This document shows, piece by piece, positions 35,401 to 44,413 of a stretch of 64,000 bases of DNA (position 1 is its first letter; every line of letters starts with the position of its first letter). The notes beneath the pieces were generated by a model, which did not search any database, was not told the DNA's origin, and was given only the letters and a program-made list of their open reading frames with translations. The translations under genes were made by a program, and so were the position numbers. Source of the stretch: Symsagittifera roscoffensis (lineage: Eukaryota; Xenacoelomorpha; Acoela; Convolutidae). The stretch covers positions 54,402,397 to 54,466,396 of the forward strand of contig NC_087065.1 in assembly GCF_963678635.1 (NCBI RefSeq). Reading direction: 5' to 3'.

Positions 35401-38148
35401 TTTTACTCCAGCGGTATGCGATTTTCAGTTTTGACGAATAAATTTTTTTTCAGACAGAAAAAATGTTCAATCAAAAAAATATTCTGAAAAATAAAAGAAT
35501 TTCTTGCTACTATTGAAAAATTTTTAAAGTTTTAAAGTTTTGCAAAAAACATTTTGTAATAAAGCACAAAAATTGTTATTTTTTGTTGTTATAAAAAAAA
35601 GTGGTAATATCACATTTTGGCATGCTTGAGTGGGGCGTTTTATCGTAGTCGATTTTTTCAATATAGTTTTCGAGCCGAAGAAACAATTCGGACGTAATCG
35701 TTTTCCAAATTGGAATAAAAGTTAAAGTTTTCATATCAAAGCGAAGCCATGAAACTCTTTTTAGGTTGTCCTATAAAAATGGAAAGCAAAAAGTTGATTT
35801 TGAAATTAATATCTGAAAAATGTCGATATCTTGAGCGCAAATTCGCAAAAAATTGTCAACTGTTATTTTTCCAAATTTTGAGTCGGAGAATTAATTCGGA
35901 AGTAATTAGTTTCCATATTAGAATGAAAATAAGAGTGTTCATGAAACTGCTTATAGGTTGTCCTACAAAAAATACAAAAATTAAAACATAATAATTAATA
36001 TCTGGAAGATGTCAATATCTTGCGCGCAATTTTGCAATTTTTTTTCACCTGTTATTTCTTGAGACGTTTTGGGGGTTTGAAGTTTTATCAAATTGCTATT
36101 GACGCGTTGCAGTTCTGGCGATTCAATCCGGCTTTCAATTCATCCCAAATTGAAATGAGACATGCTAACTGAGCCCAAATAATGTTTTAGTTTTTGCAAA
36201 ATATATCACTTTGGACTAAACATTGAGATTGCCGATTTTTTCAATCCTTTTTTTTCGGTTTTAAAGAAATTGCCAAGCAAAGTTCACACGAGACAGCTGA
36301 AAGGACAGTCAGAACGAGCAAAATTTTGCCGTGATACGAGTATTTTTTATCTTATTACTAATTGTTCCGACTTTCGATACAAAAGTAACGGAATATTTGT
36401 GCTCGGGGTGGGTTTTTTTTTCTTCAGACAAATTTCGACTTTTTAACTAGCCTTTTTTGACGGAATATTTTTATATCATTTGAAAACTATTGTCGTCCTG
36501 AGCTTAAATTTGAAAAGCAATTTTACCTGTGATCATTTTTCGTAAAGTTATGGGGGTTTAAAGTTTGTCATTTTGGCCAATTTGGGTCAATTAAAGCGCG
36601 ATGTATTTCGCGCTTTTAACGCGTAAGCGGAGATTTAATCCGTCATAGAAATCGTTCTAAATTGGTTGAAAGAAGCTTGTTTGCCATAATTGATTTATTA
36701 CAAGGAGCGAAATCTATTCTTTTGTACTTGATATGGCGTGTGGGGGGGGGGGGGATGATTTTCATTAAAAAAATTTCAAATTTTAGAAATTTTTTTTTTC
36801 GTTTTTTGTATATTACATTTAATTTTGTTATGTTAATACTGCTCCATAATTCCTAAAAGGCAGTCGGAACATTCAGGGCTTCGCCTTGATACGAGTAGTC
36901 TTGTTTTGTTTTATGCGGATTTTCACTTTTGACTTACTTGACAGGTAGAAAGAAACAATGAATCAATATAAACTACGCATCTTCGTCCGACAGCGAACAC
37001 CGCAATACAGAATGCAGTCAGAGCGGACAACACAGCCCCTATCTCTCTCACGGGGTAGTGTGAACTCTTTTCCACTCCGAAGTGTTCGAAAATGAAGAGA
37101 GGTCGTGTGATGAGGAACACTCCTGCCAAAGCCATTGAGATGCAGAAAATGTCGACGGCTTTCAAAGGTTCCCTCAGCACGATAAAAGCAAGGATGCTGA
37201 AACAATTACCGCTTTCCATATTTTCAAAGTAAAAAAATTTTTTTGACATCTGCAAATCTCAAAAAGCACATATGCTTCATTTTTCTGGATTGACTTAAAA
37301 AGGAGGATATATTGATTGAGCAAGCCTTACCTTATTTTTTCAACGTATTTTTAGTGATACTTTTTCCATGTTGGCCCTGGAGGCGTTTTTAAAAAAAAGT
37401 TAGGGTTTTGTCAGCAAAATTGGCTGTCGCAAAATAATACCAAAAAGGGAGGTCTTTGGTGGATAGGTACTCACTGACCACCCAGGAGGCACTATTTTGG
37501 CACTAACCTTCTTTGGCACTATTTTTGAAAACATTATTCAAGAAGACACAACATAAGCATTAATTTTTTAGCAAAGCCGTAAGCATTTTTGTCAAAACTA
37601 TAAGAAAAACCCCAAGAATCCATTTCTGGCGCATCGTAGCCGATGTGCAATTTTTTGGCTTTTAGAAACGTTGACAAGAAGGGGACCTTTTTTGGTTTTA
37701 AAAACGGTCATGCAAATGAGCTCGCCTGGCCTGACCATAGTGAAAGTTTCAACTGAGGCAATTGTCGTAACCTGAATCTGCATGGATAATTCTCCAATTT
37801 GCGAACCATTTACCTTGAACATACAATACTGGACTGTGTAATGGTCATAGCATCTGCATACTCGATGAAATTAAGAGCAATGAACAAAAAGAAAGCTGCC
37901 AGAGGCATGAAACAGACAGAAGCCACAAAAGACATCACGTGACCCTTCTCTCGGATCCTGCCGACGTTGATCCAGACTGACTTCTCGTCATTCAGAAGTG
38001 TCAAAAACACCACTGACCACAAACCAGAACTAACCATAAGGGTCAAAGGGTTGTAGCCATTGATTTGTTTAGCAAGAAACCCAGTCAGAGCCAGACAAAA
38101 AGCATTTCCCAGTCCGTAGCATATTCCAATTAAGTTTGATCGAATCAT
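32405..38148 (-). CDS. EamA/DMT-family transporter, SLC35G-like, four exons
   Basis: A complete 322-residue model on the minus strand: exons 38148-37814, 37196-36938, 33131-32978 and 32625-32405 (stop TAG). The phases agree at every join (2, 0, 1) and the total is exactly 969 nt. The protein is ten hydrophobic segments, as in the drug/metabolite transporter superfamily: for example RSNLIGICYGLGNAFCLAL (TM1), MSFVASVCFMPLAAFFLFIA (TM3), the TM4-REP block SILAFIVLREP encoded across the first intron, and ASVFLKSY at the last segment. The usual SLC35G length is about 330-370. Splice sites 1 and 2 are standard (CAAG/GTAAAT, TCAA/GTAAGT; acceptors TTTCAG, GTTCAG). The third donor is odd: either GC (CAAG/GCCTCT) or a weak GT twelve bases further, both in phase. 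Substrate cannot be told. Intron 2 (3.8 kb) carries the inverted-repeat element. Confidence 0.8.
33543..34060 (+). repeat. Left terminal inverted repeat, element 1
   Basis: Module A of the arm. Matches the reverse complement of 36390-36903, with small indels and a C/G homopolymer difference (CCCCCC here, a 13-base G run near 36741 in the other arm). Confidence 0.8.
36390..36903 (-). repeat. Right terminal inverted repeat, element 1
   Basis: Inverted partner of 33543-34060. It contains the G homopolymer. Reading inward beyond it, ACTCGTATCACGGCAAAATTTTGCTCG (split here by divergence) near 36345-36310 is the inverted copy of the module B start at 34079. Confidence 0.8.
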
Positions 38149-38638
38149 AGTTCTTTATGGTAAAATAAAGAAATAAAGTTTGAGATCACAAACTAAAGCT
38201 GATTCTTTGTTTAATGCGCTTGCTTCGCTTTTGAGAAGAAAGAAGGTTCTAATGAAATTTAAGACGAATTTCACCAGATAAGGAAAAGGTTCAATGATTG
38301 CTTAGCTTTCTAAAGCTTCTCTCGAAGCAGGTGACCGATAGCTTCATTTAGAACGACTCAGATTAACAAGTCGCATTTTTACCAGAGTTAATTTTAGTTT
38401 TCAATTCACGAACAAACAATTATCTAAGTTATAGACCAAATTAATGAACCAGTTTCGTGGTCTATTTATAAACGTAGCATTTGGTGTTTTTCATGACATT
38501 ATTGTTGTATTTGAAAAAACTAATTTTAGCATAAACATTTGTAGAATAAGCTAGCTGCTTTTGCGATACGCGAATTTAGTGAACACTTTTGAGTTAACAT
38601 TAAAAATAAATAAAAACAGAAGTTGTATAGAGCACCGA

Positions 38639-38947
38639 TTATGTTTTTAATGTACGAAAGGTGCAAAGCATTTTGAAGAAAAGTTTAAAGAAAAAAGGAA
38701 ATAAGTGAAAAATTAAGGCTTTAACAACAGCATTAGGTTGATTTGCCAATATGCAATTCTGATGACACCAAAACATCTTCTCGTATTTGGAAAAAAATTG
38801 ATCATTATGAAAGCCGCTGATAATTTTTCCATAACGATTAGTGGAACAATCCAAAGAGTAAAGAGCTCCCACAACTTTTGAATAATGTTTACCAGGCGCC
38901 CAGAAAAGATACAGATTTTGAAACAAAATTTTCACAAATTTGATCAA
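38639..38947 (-). CDS. Unassigned open frame upstream of the transporter
   Basis: A 102-codon minus-strand frame starting at an ATG, with mixed composition and a run such as LFWAPGKHYSKVVGALYSLD that looks more protein-like than most random frames here. The C-terminal quarter is very Phe-rich, as AT-rich random sequence often is. It lies 490 bp upstream of the transporter start in the same orientation. I found no splice partner and no family. Confidence 0.2.
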   Translation of the reverse strand: MIKFVKILFQNLYLFWAPGKHYSKVVGALYSLDCSTNRYGKIISGFHNDQFFSKYEKMFWCHQNCILANQPNAVVKALIFHLFPFFFKLFFKMLCTFRTLKT

Positions 38948-39045
38948 ACAAAAAAAAATAAAAGTAATCAGATCAAATTGACGCTTGATTCTAAGTCTAG
39001 AACGAAATAATTTTTCAAATTTTTTTAAAATGAAATGAGAAGTTT

Positions 39046-39258
39046 TGAGAATGTGAAAACGCTAGTCGTTCGATCGTAAATTCCAATACAAAGTTAGTCA
39101 ACTTAATTTTATAAAGTTAGCATAGAGAGTGGTTGTAAACAGTATCCAAGGGTGACAGACTGTTCCAAGGACAAACACCTGCTAATCGACTACTTTAGCA
39201 TCAAGAGTGAACAGTTGATTGACAGCTTGCAATGTGAACTAAATAACACTATACGACA
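39046..39258 (-). repeat. 3' LTR of the 39-44 kb Gypsy element
   Basis: 213 bp, bounded by TG and CA. Preceded on the coding strand by the polypurine tract. Confidence 0.9.
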
Positions 39259-39268
39259 CTTCCCCTTC
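39259..39268 (-). promoter_or_regulatory. Polypurine tract
   Basis: GAAGGGGAAG on the coding strand directly abuts the TGTCG start of the 3' LTR. This is the normal site for priming plus-strand DNA and fixes the orientation of the element. Confidence 0.8.
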
Positions 39269-39636
39269 AATAATGAAACTTTAGTTGATCGAAAATATGA
39301 CGGCACCTGTTGATTATAAATGACTGATAGGAATTACTAACTGCATGTTTGAAAAAACAATTTAGATTTTATGACATTAAATTTTAACAACTAAAAGGAT
39401 CACTGAGCAGTGATGACGTTTGAGTTTTAAGTCACTAATGACCCACCCTCTCCCTGGGTTAGAAAGTCTTAATGTGGTAAAGTTTTACTAGTTTCTTTTA
39501 GGTCACTTCTTCATATTTTCCCCTCTTTTTCGTTTTGGTTGATGAAATCAATCATCACACCCCCCATCTTGGTGACCGCAGTTCTCTTCCGTCCGCTTTT
39601 TCGAGACGTCGTGGATGCTGTTTCGTCCTGGCTATC

Positions 39637-41257
39637 TCATTGACTGCTGTATGATACCAGCCTGGCCTTGCTTGTTGTTGGTCCCTTCTCTTTACTAGGT
39701 CCTGGCAATGACGTTGCATGTGTCTGGTCCCCTGGATTGGACGTTGTTTGATCGCTTGGATTTTTGTCCAAATCTCCGCCTAGAGCCATGGCGCTTCCAA
39801 TATCCACGTCTGTTGCTGTTGTTGCTGTTGGTCCTGTTTGTGCTCTTGGTGTTTCAGTTGATGGTTGTTTAGCCCGTTTTACCGAAATAATTGGCAAATC
39901 GTCACTGTCTTACGACTCAGAACCACTGTTCTCAAATCGGCGCCCGGTTTTTTTTCTTTGTCTGTCCGAAACAATTCGTTGAGTAGCTCGCTCTTTAACC
40001 TCACGCGGAGTTGGCGGTGGTAATACGGAATGAGATGCTTGCTCTTTAACCTCACGCGAAGTTGGCGGTGGTACCGGTAATACCGAATGAGATGTCGCTT
40101 TTGATTTCTTTGACTTAGGCTTCGTAGCCACTCCCAAATTTCTAAGCACAACCCCATTATTTAAGGTTAATGTATGCGTACTTTCGGATTTTACTTTAGA
40201 ATGAAGTTGTTTATTCCTTTTTAGGTTCCTGTTTCCAGTTCGCTGGAACAACAATCCACATGGTTCTGGTTGTCCGCCGGTGCTCGCGGGTTTTAGAATC
40301 GACAGTTCGTCGTGTTGGTCGGCGGATTGGTCATCGGTTAACCCGCGTCCGTGGCTCCTATGGTTGATGTCATATGCTAAGTCCGATCGTACACTCCAGT
40401 TTGTATCAGCTGGATGGGGCATATTCTGCGCATTAGGATCGGCGGCATCTAAACAAGCATTTTTCGTTTTAATAACCCGTGACCAAACCAGATTTTGAAA
40501 AGATGGTTTTTTTGTAAGGTTCCGTAAGACCGCGTTTGCTTCTCTACCATGATGCGCCTCGAATGGCGAGATTTTTAGTGTTGAATTCTTCGAAAATCTA
40601 AGTGCACCAAGGGACCTTTCAACCATTTTTTCCAAGGGTTCGGGATGTTTTTCTTGGGCGAAAGTCAGGATAGAATTTTTAAGACTGCCAATAGTACGCT
40701 CGACGCACCCAGTTGCCCGATGATCATTGACTGGCGACTTTATGATTTCAATGCCCTCCCCATTACGGAAGGCTTTAATCTCGTTTGACATAAAACTCGT
40801 TCCCTGATCTACGTGAATTTTCCGTGGCACCCCATGATTTGTTATAAAACTTTTTAAAAACTTCAGTATTATATCAGACCGATTATTTCCACAGACCATG
40901 GCCGATGGCCAACGAGAAAAAAGGATCGACCGCCACTAATACATATTTCCGGGATTCATTTGAATAATTAATGGGACCCCAAAAATCTAGTTGGACTGAC
41001 TCATTCGTTTTTAAGTTCTTATCGGCGGCGGTACATTCGGGGCACTCTTCGGCCATGGAAGCTATTGATCGGTAAATATAAGGGTACCAAACGTCTTTTG
41101 CTGTATCAAACAAATGCGTTTTTCCGTGGTGGTAAGCATGAATTCTATTGTTAATTGCAGTTTGAAGGTTCATGGGTATTACTAGTTTTTCATCCATTGA
41201 CACTACGTTCTCCTTCACCAAAAAGTCGTTAACAAATTGAGAATAATAACGGTTCAT
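39637..41257 (-). pseudogene. Gypsy integrase and Pol C-terminal tail
   Basis: The first frame (41257-40883) holds the zinc-binding H2C2 part (HAYHHGKTH followed by EECPEC) and the first catalytic Asp in VQLDFWGPI. A frameshift near 40890 leads to a frame of 329 codons with the second Asp in IHVDQGTSFMS and the catalytic Glu in GCVERTIGSLKNS. So D,D,E are all present, but not in one frame. The C-terminal tail is low-complexity and carries a tandem repeat (SHSVLP-PPPTSREVKEQA, then a shorter copy). A further shift near 39900 continues the reading (PIISVKRAKQPS) to a stop at 39637. No chromodomain was recognised. Confidence 0.85.
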
Positions 41258-41815
41258 TGCACTGACTTTTTCATGAATGTTAGGATCTTGGGAAACTATG
41301 AGATCGCGGATTGCGCTGAATGGGGGTCAGAAACATAATTGGATTCAATGAACTTTAGATTAAACAATTCAGGTATGGAAGTAATTTTATTAACAATTTT
41401 GCAGTTAACTAAAGAGTTGTGTTTGTTCGGATTGACTTTGTTTCTTTAGTAATGGCTTCCAGGGATACGTTCGGCGGTAATTCTTCAATCTCATCGCTTC
41501 TGCTATTTAGATTAGGGTGCTGTTTTAAAACTTTTTTTGCCATTTTTGCATACTTCTATCCATTCCGATTTGAGACTTTGAGCTTTGAATTTTAAAATTT
41601 GATAATTGTAAACAACTTTCTTCCGATTGAGCAATAGCACCAACTAATCTACTGCGTATTTCGCGTAGCCGTCGGCTTAAGCCACGTTTTCGAATCTGAT
41701 TGGTCAAATTCCGCTCGCATGTTTTTCCGCCCTCTACCGGTTCATCTCGTGACGAAACTTCCAATCTATTTATAGATTGCTGACTTTCCGCTGTGATATG
41801 CGGTCCCTTGGATTT

Positions 41816-42443
41816 TTAATTGGATGATTTGTATCCCCCGGTTGTATTACTATCATTAAAACCGAGAGCGGTGCAAATTAGGTTGATTTTTGCCACAGTA
41901 AACATGTTATCATACGTGATAATTGGCGTTGCTTCTCTACTTGGGTGACGTGATAAATAGTCCGCCAATCCAATTTTTGACCCTGACTTATGTTCAATTC
42001 GAAAATCAAAGGGAGTAAGCCGATCCAACCAGCGCGTTAAACGGCTAAACATCGTCTTGTTTTTCTTATTATAACCATTCAAAAGGGATATTTACGCTTT
42101 GTGGTCGGTGACGATTAAAAAATTCTGGCCCAATATGTAATTTCGAAAATATTCAGCCCCCCACACAATTGCCAACATCTCCAATTCGTTTGTTGAATAT
42201 TTCTTTTCCGCTTCGTTAATGTATCGCGAGGCAAACGAAATTGGGCGCCACCCTTCTGGTCCTAACTAGTCCAACACCGCATCGAGCCCGTTATGGCTTG
42301 CATCGCACACTTTACGAATGTCCTTGTGGATATCAAAATGTCGTAGTTCAGCAATATTCGACACTTGTTTCTTAAGATTTTCGAACGCATTCTGACATTC
42401 GGGGGTCCAAATGTATTCATTACTCTTATATAATGTATAAGGG
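41816..42443 (-). pseudogene. Gypsy RNase H domain with a stop
   Basis: On the minus strand: TPECQNAFENL, then the RNase H start region DIRKVCDASHNGLDAVLD followed by a TAG (about 42269), then LGPEGWRPISFASRYINEAE, KKYSTNELEMLAIVWG, FLIVTDHKA, a frame change near 42090, and SRLTRWLDRLTPFDFRIEH with GLADYLSRHPSRE. These are the usual Gypsy RNase H and tether blocks. The stop replaces the Gln-like position after VLD; with the frameshift it kills Pol. Confidence 0.85.
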
Positions 42444-42947
42444 TCACAACGGCGCGGAGGATTCAGCTAGCGCCGCTAGATTCTTGTGCAGGCTGTGTAT
42501 TGACCCCATGAACGATTTCAACAGAGTTCGCGGCGGCGTTAGCGCCTCCATCGGTTCTGTTTTTCTAACTAATGGAGTTATTCCAGTGGATGTTATTTTA
42601 TGGCCTAGCCATTCGCATTCCCGTTGGGAGAACTTGCATTTGGTTAGTTTTAGAGACATATTTTCCCGATCCAGTTTCTTTAAAAATTTCTCTACTGTTG
42701 CTATATGGTCAATCGCGGTTCCCTTGGTCACGACCAAAATATCGTCAATGAACGCGTGCGCCTGTGGATATTCTGCGAGTATACAATCCATTGCGCGTTG
42801 GAATTCCGCGGGCATTGTAGTTAGACCGTAGAATCCGGTCTTGAACCTGTACGTACCCGTCGAGCGGCCTCCAATGAGAGAAAAATTACATTGTACACTT
42901 GTTTCAGCGTTTAACGGTAATTTGCCATATGCATAAGTTAGATCCAT
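42444..42947 (-). pseudogene. Gypsy reverse transcriptase, palm and thumb
   Basis: 167 codons with MDLTYAYGKLPL (first Asp of the active site), GFYGLTTMPAEFQRAMD, and HAFIDDILVVTKG (residues 66-69 FIDD, the YxDD box with Phe). The segment just before it, LALKSRELNKQ, is in the Gag frame; the two frames overlap near 42950, implying a frameshift. The N-terminal RT motifs that should precede KKDGSVKL are absent, removed with the protease. The thumb and the start of the connection domain follow (CEWLGHKITSTGI). Confidence 0.9.
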
Positions 42948-44193
42948 CGTTGTATGTCTCCTGATTTTTTTCGCTAATCGTCTGTCCCACTGTGTCCATT
43001 AATTCTTCAATATTCGGCGTTTGGTATTTGTTCTTATGCACTTGTTTATTTAATTCCCTTGACTTGAGCGCTAGTTTCACGGACCCATCTTTCTTTGAGT
43101 CCCACGAATGTACCACTGGATTCTTATTAACCCATCCAATGGAAGTTGCATGTTGCGACGCTTCTTCATCATCCGAATTTTCCAGGTGTGTATCGTCAAC
43201 ATTCTCCCGTATCATTCCGACAAATCCCCGTCCTCCTTGATTTCCACGCTTCCCCCTACATGTACGTTCGAAATGTCCAAGTTTATGACAAAAATTGCAT
43301 GTAGCTCCCCTCGCGGGACATCTGTCCAAATGTTTTCTTGTGAAATTTTGTTGGTCGCAGTTGTAGCAACGATTGTTTTGAGACAAATTTCCACCTCGGT
43401 TTGATCCCCGCCCTTGGTATGAACCTCGGCCCCTTGCGCGATTGTTACGATATCCTCCACGGATCGTTCCGACTGGTTCAGATTTGATCTGAATTCCGCC
43501 GCCTCCTGATGATGATCCTTGGGCTCCCACCGGTCCCGTGGCAACATAAGATGTCGCGTATTTGTTTCCCCGCTCGTACGAAAGGGCTATACGATAGACT
43601 TCCTCCGGTGTTTTCGTTGACCTGCATAATTCCTTTTGTGCTTCCCGGTTAATCATGTTCACAATGAATACATCCCTTAGTATCCGATCCTCTAACGTCC
43701 AAAAATTGCATCGGGCTGCCAGTCCGCTCAGTACAGAATGAAATTGCTCCAAATTTTCATTAATAAATTGTTTCCGCGAGAGAAGTTGAAATGTCTCGTA
43801 TGTCTCATTCTTTTCTTTCTTAAATTCCGTCTCCAATACACCTATCATCCTGGGGTAACGAACCGTTGATCGATCCAGATGTGGTCGTCTTTTGTGTAAT
43901 TCATCTTTTCCCTTTTCTCCCAGACACAAATACAAATTAGAAATTAGTACTTGCTCTGATTCCAGTCGATTTTTCCCATCGACTTCCTCGGGCAAAGCAG
44001 TAATCTGGGCGGCTGTGAGAGTCGCTGCGTAGTAGTAGTTCTTCGGGTTTATTGAGTGCTTAGCTACCATTCCCCATTGGAATCGGTTAATCCAGAATTC
44101 CCACATCATAGGCGGTTCCGTAAATTTCGCTGGCCAGAATCTCGTGATTCCCAGTGGATTCTTCCCCCCACCTGAGACTGCTGGCTGCGCCAT
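42904..44193 (-). CDS. Gypsy Gag, fused in frame to an RT fragment
   Basis: A 429-codon open frame starting at an ATG five bases inside the 5' LTR boundary. Residues 1-230 are capsid-like (FWINRFQWGM; YETFQLLSRKQF; LEQFHSVLSGLAARC; LRDVFIVNMI). Residues 240-275 are Arg/Gly-rich. There are two zinc knuckles: C276-x2-C279-x8-H288-x3-C292, unusual in spacing, and C299-x2-C302-x4-H307-x4-C312, canonical CCHC. After the acidic stretch (residues 330-345) and HSWDS near 366 the frame passes straight into RT sequence KKDGSVKLALKSRELNKQ. The protease and first part of RT, which should lie between, are missing, so an internal deletion has joined Gag and RT near 43095. The Gag part itself is intact and may still be translated. 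Confidence 0.85.
   Translation of the reverse strand: MAQPAVSGGGKNPLGITRFWPAKFTEPPMMWEFWINRFQWGMVAKHSINPKNYYYAATLTAAQITALPEEVDGKNRLESEQVLISNLYLCLGEKGKDELHKRRPHLDRSTVRYPRMIGVLETEFKKEKNETYETFQLLSRKQFINENLEQFHSVLSGLAARCNFWTLEDRILRDVFIVNMINREAQKELCRSTKTPEEVYRIALSYERGNKYATSYVATGPVGAQGSSSGGGGIQIKSEPVGTIRGGYRNNRARGRGSYQGRGSNRGGNLSQNNRCYNCDQQNFTRKHLDRCPARGATCNFCHKLGHFERTCRGKRGNQGGRGFVGMIRENVDDTHLENSDDEEASQHATSIGWVNKNPVVHSWDSKKDGSVKLALKSRELNKQVHKNKYQTPNIEELMDTVGQTISEKNQETYNDGSNLCIWQITVKR
44175..44192 (-). promoter_or_regulatory. Candidate primer-binding site overlapping the Gag start
   Basis: After the LTR end TCTCA and three bases, the coding strand reads TGGCGCAGCCAGCAGTCT. The TGG start is what a tRNA CCA end requires; a tRNA whose 3' end reads about GCTGGCTGCGCCA would pair, which resembles a serine tRNA acceptor end (inference from memory). 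The TGG uses the last two bases of the Gag ATG, so primer site and start codon overlap. Confidence 0.55.
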
Positions 44194-44195
44194 GT

Positions 44196-44408
44196 TGAGA
44201 ATGTGAAAACGTTAGTCGTTCAATCGTAAATTCCAATACAAAATTAGTCAATTTAATCTTACAAAGTTAGCATAGAGAGTGGTTGTAAACAATATCCAAG
44301 GGTGACAGACTGTTCCAAGGACAAACACCTGCTAATCGATTACTTTAGCATCAAGAGTGAACAGTTGATTGACAGCTTGCAATGTGAACTAAATAACACT
44401 ATACGACA
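44196..44408 (-). repeat. 5' LTR of the 39-44 kb Gypsy element
   Basis: 213 bp, TGTCG...TCTCA. The eight differences from the 3' LTR are all C/T or G/A changes. Transcription would start within it; no TATA box is obvious. Confidence 0.9.
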
Positions 44409-44413
44409 GAAGT

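Larger units (their letters stand above)
33543..36903. mobile_element. Long-terminal-inverted-repeat (foldback-like) element, member 1
   Basis: Left end CAAGACTGCTCGTATCAGGG, right end its inverted partner finishing at GTAGTCTTG. The arms match for more than 500 bp (33543-34060 against 36903-36390), including CGCTTACGCGTTAA, CCAAATTGG, ACTTTACGAAAAATGATC, CACCCCGAGCACAAATATTCCG and AAAGTCGGAACAA. In the left arm the terminal motif recurs at 34079 and starts a second, different unit (to about 34500), so the arm is two modules. The interior (34500-36300) has no recognisable transposase. No target duplication was found. It lies in intron 2 of the transporter; its right end is 34 bp from the exon 2 donor. 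Confidence 0.8.
39046..44408 (-). mobile_element. Ty3/Gypsy retrotransposon, nearly full structure, protease deleted
   Basis: Minus-strand element of 5363 bp. It has two 213-bp LTRs (39046-39258 and 44196-44408), each beginning TGTCG and ending TCTCA on the coding strand; a polypurine tract GAAGGGGAAG against the 3' LTR; a TGG-starting primer-site candidate 3 nt inside the 5' LTR; and Gag, RT, RNase H and integrase in Gypsy order. By my count the LTRs differ at 8 of 213 positions, all transitions, so insertion is not recent but not ancient. The candidate target duplication is GAAGT on the plus strand at 39039-39043 and 44409-44413, with two extra T residues between the left copy and the LTR. 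The coding region has frameshifts and at least one stop. Confidence 0.9.
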
